NCBI GenBank assembly: GCA_046076045.1
Contig: JBJTRI010000101.1
Location: forward strand, 1 to 16,448
Direction of reading: 5' to 3'
Length of the DNA: 16,448 nucleotides
Origin: JAIOPA01 sp046076045
GTDB taxonomy: Bacteria; Eisenbacteria; RBG-16-71-46
Shown: positions 12,629 through 16,448 of the stretch, in pieces
Layout: every line of letters starts with the position of its first letter
How positions within the stretch are numbered: position 1 is the first letter of the stretch
Position numbers and translations under genes: made by a program
The notes under the pieces: generated by a model
The model's input: only the letters and a program-made list of their open reading frames with translations
The model's database searches: none
What the model was told of the DNA's origin: nothing

Positions 12629-12657
12629 ACCCTACGCAGCGCGCCGCACGTCGTCAA
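12629..12657 (-). promoter_or_regulatory. Strong sigma70-type promoter of the BMC-T gene, leaderless geometry
   Basis: On the minus strand: TTGACG (12652-12657), a 17-bp spacer and TAGGGT (12629-12634), then six bases (CCACCC) to the ATG at 12622. This is the best -35/-10 pair in the window. It fits in the 47-bp gap after the ABC-F stop, so the BMC-T gene need not depend on read-through. Confidence 0.7.
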
Positions 12658-12669
12658 CGCGCCGCGCCC

Positions 12670-14616
12670 TCAGCCCAGTTCGGCGAGCCGCTCCCACATG
12701 GACTCCAGTTCGGCGCGCACGCGCTCGTACTCGGCCACGAGGTCCTTGGAGCGCGCCACGTCGTGGTAGAGCTCGGGGTCCGCGAGCTGGTCCTCGAGCG
12801 CCTTCACGCGCGCCTCGCGCGCCGAGATCTCGGCCTCGAGCTTGGCGAGTTCGCGCTCGCGCTTCTTGGCGGCGTTCTGCGCCGCACGGTCGGCCGCCCG
12901 GTCCGAGGCCCGGTCCGACTTGCGCTCGGTCGCCGGGGCGGGGGCGGGGCGCGCGGGCCCCGGTTTGGCGGTGCGCTCCTCGCGATCGGCGGCGTCGGCC
13001 ATGCGCGACAACCGCGTGCTCTCGTAATCCTCGTAGCCGCCCGGGTACAGCACGACGCGACCGTGGTCCACCTCGAGCACGCGCGTGGCCACCTTGGCCA
13101 TGAGCGAGCGGTCGTGCGTGACCACCACGACGCCGCCCGGGTACTGCGCGAGCGCGTCCTCGAGCACCTCCTTACCGGCCAGGTCGAGGTGGTGGGTGGG
13201 CTCGTCCATGAGCAGCAGGTTGCTCGGTGTGAGCAGCAGGCGCGCCAACGCCACGCGCTGTCGCTCGCCGCCCGAGAGCACGCGGCAGTGCTTGAACACG
13301 TCGTCGCCCGAGAACAGGAACATGCCGAGCAGCCCGCGCAGGCGCGGGCGCCACTCGTCGCTGGCCACATCCTCGAGCGCACCCAGCACGGTGGCGCGAC
13401 CGTCGAGCGTCTCGGCCGCGTGCTGCGCGAAGTAGCCCGGTCGCGTCTGCGGCGGTTGCTCGCGCGTGCCCGCGCGCGGGGCGAGCTGCCCGGCGAGCAT
13501 GCGCAGCAACGTGGTCTTGCCGGCGCCGTTCGCGCCCACGATGGCCAGCTTCTCGCCGTTCTCGATCTCGACGCGCGCGTGCGACAGGATGTCGGGGCCG
13601 TCCTCGTAACCGAACGACACGTCGCGCAGGCGCACCAGCGTGCGCCCGGCGTGCGGCGGGGCGGGGAAGGTGAAGCGCAGCGAGCGCGCCGAGCGCGGGA
13701 TGACGACGCGCTGCTCCTTCAAGCGCTCGATCTGCTTGCGCTTGCTCTGCGCAGCCGCGGCCTTGGTGTTCTTGGCACCGAAGCGCTCCACGAAGCGCTG
13801 CAGCTGCGCGATGCGGCCCTCCAACTGCGCGTTGCTGGCGGCGGCCTGCTCGCGCCGCAGCTCCTTCTCCTCGAGGTAGAGCGAGAACCGCATGGTGTAC
13901 GGCGTCATCTGGCCGTGCTCGAGCTCGCGCACCTCGTCGGCGACGCGGTCGAGGAACACGCGATCGTGCGAGACCACGATGAGCCCGCCGCGGAACGACT
14001 CGAGGTAGTCCTCGAGCCACTCCATGGCGGGCAGGTCGAGGTGGTTCGTGGGCTCGTCCATGATGAGCACGGTGGGGTCGGAGAGCAGCAGGGCGGCGAG
14101 CGCCGCACGCATGCGCCAGCCGCCCGAGAACGTCGCGAGCGGGCGGTCCTGCGCCTCGGGCGAGAAGCCGAGCCCCGAGAGCACGCGCCTCGCCTCGGAC
14201 TCGAGCGAGTGCTCGGCGTGGTGCTCGAGCTGGTGCTGCAGGTCTCCGGCGCGTTCGAGCAGGCGCTCGAGGTGCGGGTCGTCGGGCTTCACCGACGCCA
14301 ACTCCTCGTGCAGGCCGTCGAGCTCGGCGCGCAGGTCGAGCAGCGCGCGGTGCGCCTCCATGGCGCGGTCGAGCACCGTACCCTCGAACCGCTCGGCCGC
14401 TTCCTGCGGCAGGTAGCCGATGCGCGTGCCGCGCGGGCGCACGCAGGTGCCGGCGTCGGGGGTGACCTCACCCAGGATGAGCCGGATGAGGGTGGTCTTG
14501 CCCGCCCCGTTGGGGCCCACGAGGGCGCACCGGTCGCCGGGGCCGACCACCCAATCCACGCCGTCGAACAGCACCCGCTCACCGATGGAGTAGCGGATCC
14601 CTTGCAGTTGGATCAC
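12670..14616 (-). CDS. ABC-F family ATPase (YheS/Uup-like ribosome-associated protein)
   Basis: A 648-residue cytoplasmic protein with two ABC cassettes and no membrane segment, the ABC-F pattern. Cassette 1: Walker A 'GPNGAGKTT' (34-42), signature 'FSGGWRMRAALA' (163-174), Walker B 'LIMDEPTNHLD' (184-194), switch His217 in 'VVSHDR'. The linker about 235-310 has the 'RFGAKNTKAAAAQSKRKQIERL' motif of the P-site tRNA-interaction helices. Cassette 2: Walker A 'GANGAGKTT' (361-369), signature 'LSGGERQRVALA' (447-458), Walker B 'LLMDEPTHHLD' (468-478), 'VVVTHDR'. A charged region (about 545-585, with SDRASDRAADRAA) leads to a C-terminal coiled coil (585-646), as in YheS and Uup. ABC-F proteins act at the ribosomal E site to relieve stalls or aid assembly; a resistance role is not indicated. 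Start is GTG with GAAGG 6 nt upstream (complement of 14623-14627). Confidence 0.93.
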   Translation of the reverse strand: MIQLQGIRYSIGERVLFDGVDWVVGPGDRCALVGPNGAGKTTLIRLILGEVTPDAGTCVRPRGTRIGYLPQEAAERFEGTVLDRAMEAHRALLDLRAELDGLHEELASVKPDDPHLERLLERAGDLQHQLEHHAEHSLESEARRVLSGLGFSPEAQDRPLATFSGGWRMRAALAALLLSDPTVLIMDEPTNHLDLPAMEWLEDYLESFRGGLIVVSHDRVFLDRVADEVRELEHGQMTPYTMRFSLYLEEKELRREQAAASNAQLEGRIAQLQRFVERFGAKNTKAAAAQSKRKQIERLKEQRVVIPRSARSLRFTFPAPPHAGRTLVRLRDVSFGYEDGPDILSHARVEIENGEKLAIVGANGAGKTTLLRMLAGQLAPRAGTREQPPQTRPGYFAQHAAETLDGRATVLGALEDVASDEWRPRLRGLLGMFLFSGDDVFKHCRVLSGGERQRVALARLLLTPSNLLLMDEPTHHLDLAGKEVLEDALAQYPGGVVVVTHDRSLMAKVATRVLEVDHGRVVLYPGGYEDYESTRLSRMADAADREERTAKPGPARPAPAPATERKSDRASDRAADRAAQNAAKKRERELAKLEAEISAREARVKALEDQLADPELYHDVARSKDLVAEYERVRAELESMWERLAELG

Positions 14617-14665
14617 GGGCGGCCTTCGGTGGGGTGGGGAACGCGCGGGCTCGGGCCGAATCGCG

Positions 14666-14695
14666 TTGACGCTGCCGACGGCCCCCCGGGATGAT
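14666..14695 (+). promoter_or_regulatory. Possible promoter of the propeller protein gene in a divergent region
   Basis: TTGACG (14666-14671), an 18-bp spacer and GATGAT (14690-14695). The patch ATGATTAT at 14691-14698 is the only A/T-rich run between the divergent genes. On the minus strand it also reads CATAAT (14694-14699), a possible -10 for the ABC-F gene, though without a matching -35. Confidence 0.4.
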
Positions 14696-14704
14696 TATGG
14701 GCCA

Positions 14705-14732
14705 GCCGCCGGGGCCCCGCCCCGGGGGCGGC
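14705..14732. repeat. GC-rich inverted repeat in the divergent leader
   Basis: GCCGCC (14705-14710) and GGCGGC (14727-14732) enclose a second possible stem, GGGG (14711-14714) with CCCC (14720-14723). It falls between the predicted promoter and the chosen GTG start, so it would be in the leader of the propeller gene. Confidence 0.4.
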
Positions 14733-14771
14733 CTGCGCCTGTCTCCCCGGAACGTACCCGGACGCCCGCCC

Positions 14772-16448
14772 GTGCACCCTTCGCTCCGCCATCCGTGCTC
14801 CCTCGTCCTCGTGGTCCTCGCTGTCGTCGCGGCGCTGGCCGGGACGTCGCGCGCGGCCGAGATGGTGGTCCCGGCGCCCTATCGGCCCAAGGACTTCACG
14901 CTCGTGCGCAAGCACGGGGTGTACCACCTTTTCTACATCCGGAACAACGCGACGCTGCCCCACGACCAGACCGAGAAGGACTTCGGGCACGCGGTCTCCA
15001 CCGACCTGCAGACGTGGACGCAACTGCCGCCGGTCATGGCGGTGAACCCGTCCGGTTGGGACGACCAGCACGTCTGGGCACCGCACATCGTGGAGTCGGG
15101 CGGCTTCTACTGGATGTTCTACACGGGCGTCTCGCAGGACCCGGGCACGTACGCCTCGACCCAGCGCATCGGGCTCGCCGTGTCGTCCGACCTCATGACG
15201 TGGAACCGCGTCGGGACGGGGCCGGTGTTCGACCTGACGCGGACGTCCTGGGGATGGTGGGATCCGCTCGATCCGCTCATGGCGTGTCGCGACCCGTTCG
15301 TGATGCCCGACCCGGCGGCCCCCGGGCGCTGGCTCATGTACTACACGGCCTCGCCGGCCACGGACACGGCCTCGACGCTCGTGGGCGTGGCCCGTTCCAC
15401 GGGGCAGGGGCTCACGCAATGGCAGGACCTCAAGCCTCTGTGGGCCACGCACCGTTCGAACTCGTTCAACGCGCTCACCGAGTCGCCGCACCTGTTCCAG
15501 CGCAACGGCCGCTGGTTCATGATGGTCACGACCAGCGCGGGGCAGCCGTTGTCGTTCTTCGTGGGCTATGACCCCGTGGGGGAGCCGTCGCAGTGGGCGT
15601 ACCGCGGCCGGCTGAGCAACATCGTGGGCGAGGACACGCGCGCGTGGTACGCCTCGGAGATGCTGCGCGTCGGCCCGCTCGAGTTGTTCGCACACGTGAT
15701 GGCGGACCGCATCGTCATCCGTCGCATGGAGTGGTACGGGCCCGAGGCGTTCATCCTGGTGGAGCCCGTCGGCTACCGCGTGCGGTCCTTGGCTTGGACC
15801 GCGTCCGCCGTGGTCGAGGGGCAACCCGTCGGCCTGCGCATGGTCGTGCGCAATCCGCAGGACCGCGACCAGGGGCTCAAGATCATCGCGCGCTGGCCCA
15901 ACGGCGGCGAGTACCAGGTGCCGTTCGACGACTCCGGTATGGGTCCGTATCCGACCCTCGCAGGGGACACGACGACCGTGCTCTGGTATCCGCGCCACCG
16001 CGTCATCGGCTCCGACCCGACGGCGCCCTTCACGATCCGGATCACGACCGACGACGAGCTGTACACGACCGAGTGGCTGAGCGTGACCCCGGCGCCGATC
16101 TCGAACGGTGGTGCGCTGCCGGGCTCGGGGCGTGCCGAGGACCCTCTCGTCGAGGAGCCACCGGTCGGTGACGGCACGCCGGCGGGTTCCACGGGGGCGG
16201 TGGGACCGTCGGCACCGGGCGTGGCGCCTCGCTCCGAGCGCACGTCCCAGCCGGTCCTGCGTGCCCTGCGCTCGTCGCCGCTGTCCGCGGGCCCCACGCT
16301 GGTGGTGGAGATGCCCGCGGCCGGTCACGCCCGGCTCGACCTGCTCGACCTGCAGGGGCGGCGCGTGGCGCGTCTGGCCGATCGGCCGTTGTCCGCGGGC
16401 GCGCACGCCATCGCGTGGGACATGCGCTCGGCCGACGGCGTCACGGTG
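14772..16448 (+). CDS. Secreted five-bladed beta-propeller glycosidase-like protein (GH43/GH32 clan) with FlgD-like tail, 3' truncated
   Basis: 559 codons are visible and the frame is still open at the window edge. Residues 1-28 form a signal peptide ('SLVLVVLAVVAALAGTSRA'). Residues about 30-345 show five-bladed propeller repeats of the GH43/GH32/GH68 type: 'PKDFTLVRKHGVYHLFYIRNN' (Asp41), 'FGHAVSTDLQTWTQLP', 'DDQHVWAPHIVESGGFYWMFYTG', 'RIGLAVSSDLMTWNRV', 'ACRDPFVMPDP' (Asp174) and 'TESPHLFQRNGRWFMMV' (Glu237). Two Asp and one Glu in this order are the catalytic set of the clan; linkage specificity is unknown. Residues about 350-455 look like a beta-sandwich. After a Pro/Gly-rich linker, a FlgD-like Ig tail begins ('ARLDLLDLQGRRVARLAD...AGAHAIAWDMRSADG') as in the diheme peroxidase. 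Start: GTG at 14772 puts the signal peptide at the N-terminus but lacks a Shine-Dalgarno. An in-frame ATG at 14697 with GGGA 5 nt upstream would add 25 Pro/Arg/Gly-rich residues. Confidence 0.75.
   Translation, partial: MHPSLRHPCSLVLVVLAVVAALAGTSRAAEMVVPAPYRPKDFTLVRKHGVYHLFYIRNNATLPHDQTEKDFGHAVSTDLQTWTQLPPVMAVNPSGWDDQHVWAPHIVESGGFYWMFYTGVSQDPGTYASTQRIGLAVSSDLMTWNRVGTGPVFDLTRTSWGWWDPLDPLMACRDPFVMPDPAAPGRWLMYYTASPATDTASTLVGVARSTGQGLTQWQDLKPLWATHRSNSFNALTESPHLFQRNGRWFMMVTTSAGQPLSFFVGYDPVGEPSQWAYRGRLSNIVGEDTRAWYASEMLRVGPLELFAHVMADRIVIRRMEWYGPEAFILVEPVGYRVRSLAWTASAVVEGQPVGLRMVVRNPQDRDQGLKIIARWPNGGEYQVPFDDSGMGPYPTLAGDTTTVLWYPRHRVIGSDPTAPFTIRITTDDELYTTEWLSVTPAPISNGGALPGSGRAEDPLVEEPPVGDGTPAGSTGAVGPSAPGVAPRSERTSQPVLRALRSSPLSAGPTLVVEMPAAGHARLDLLDLQGRRVARLADRPLSAGAHAIAWDMRSADGVTV

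Noticed and set aside
12670..14616. ABC-F gene as an antibiotic-resistance determinant
   Set aside because: Overall layout with a long charged C-terminal coiled coil fits the housekeeping YheS/Uup-like groups, and there is no leader peptide or attenuator as found before resistance ABC-F genes.
12625..14694. Long plus-strand open frame opposite the ABC-F gene
   Set aside because: The minus strand encodes two complete ABC cassettes with all motifs; the plus-strand frame is low-complexity Arg/Leu/His/Gly.
14697..14771. ATG at 14697 as the start of the propeller protein
   Set aside because: It would place 25 Pro/Arg/Gly-rich residues before a clear signal peptide and begins inside the A/T patch that looks like the promoter. 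Kept only as an alternative because GGGA lies upstream.
14613..16406. 597-codon minus-strand open frame opposite the propeller protein
   Set aside because: The plus-strand frame has a signal peptide, propeller motifs and a tail domain and stays open to the edge; the minus frame shows no protein-like pattern.

Overview
This is high-GC bacterial DNA (by eye around 70% G+C, with strong G/C at codon third positions). It carries chromosomal housekeeping and envelope genes and shows no phage, transposon, tRNA, rRNA or CRISPR signal. Two secreted proteins, a diheme peroxidase and a glycosidase-like propeller protein, end in a FlgD-type Ig-like tail of the form 'VYDxxGRxVRTL...WDGRDxxGxxxxSGVYFYRL'. 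That tail, the very high GC and the BMC-T shell protein fit a lineage such as Candidatus Eisenbacteria or a related FCB-like candidate phylum. The assignment is inference, because no marker gene lies in the window.

Layout. 8-1366 (-) is a GT39/ArnT-like membrane glycosyltransferase. 1367-1740 is a divergent intergenic stretch. 1741-2280 (+) is a small protein made of two related copies of a DUF6812-like domain. 2281-2448 is a hairpin-dense gap. 2449-3258 (+) is a nitrilase-superfamily amidase, followed by an M2/M3-type zinc peptidase (3344-4984) whose stop overlaps the start of a CaiB/BaiF CoA-transferase (4981-6144). Citrate synthase (6303-7454) has its own promoter and Shine-Dalgarno site. 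7455-7936 is a 482-bp noncoding gap with a terminator-like hairpin, a 37-bp tandem repeat and further hairpins. 7937-9919 (+) is a secreted diheme cytochrome c peroxidase with a FlgD-like tail. 10059-11186 (+) is a membrane-anchored alpha/beta hydrolase ending in six 11-residue repeats, overlapping by 4 nt a DUF72 protein (11183-11980). Convergent to these are a BMC-T shell protein (12002-12622, -) and an ABC-F ATPase (12670-14616, -). Divergent from the ABC-F gene, 14772 to the window end (+), is a secreted five-bladed-propeller glycosidase-like protein with a FlgD-like tail that runs off the edge.

How the genes relate. There is no single obvious pathway. The peptidase and CoA-transferase are probably co-transcribed, as are the hydrolase and DUF72 gene. 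CoA-transferase and citrate synthase are both acyl-CoA enzymes but are separated by a hairpin and a new promoter. The BMC-T protein stands alone here, with no hexamer, pentamer or cargo enzyme.

The most distinctive signals are four genes whose predicted -10 box lies only 6-8 nt before the ATG (probable leaderless transcripts), the 11-residue repeat tail on the hydrolase, the orphan BMC-T gene with its own strong leaderless promoter, and strong GC hairpins without a U-tract placed 13-18 nt after several stop codons.
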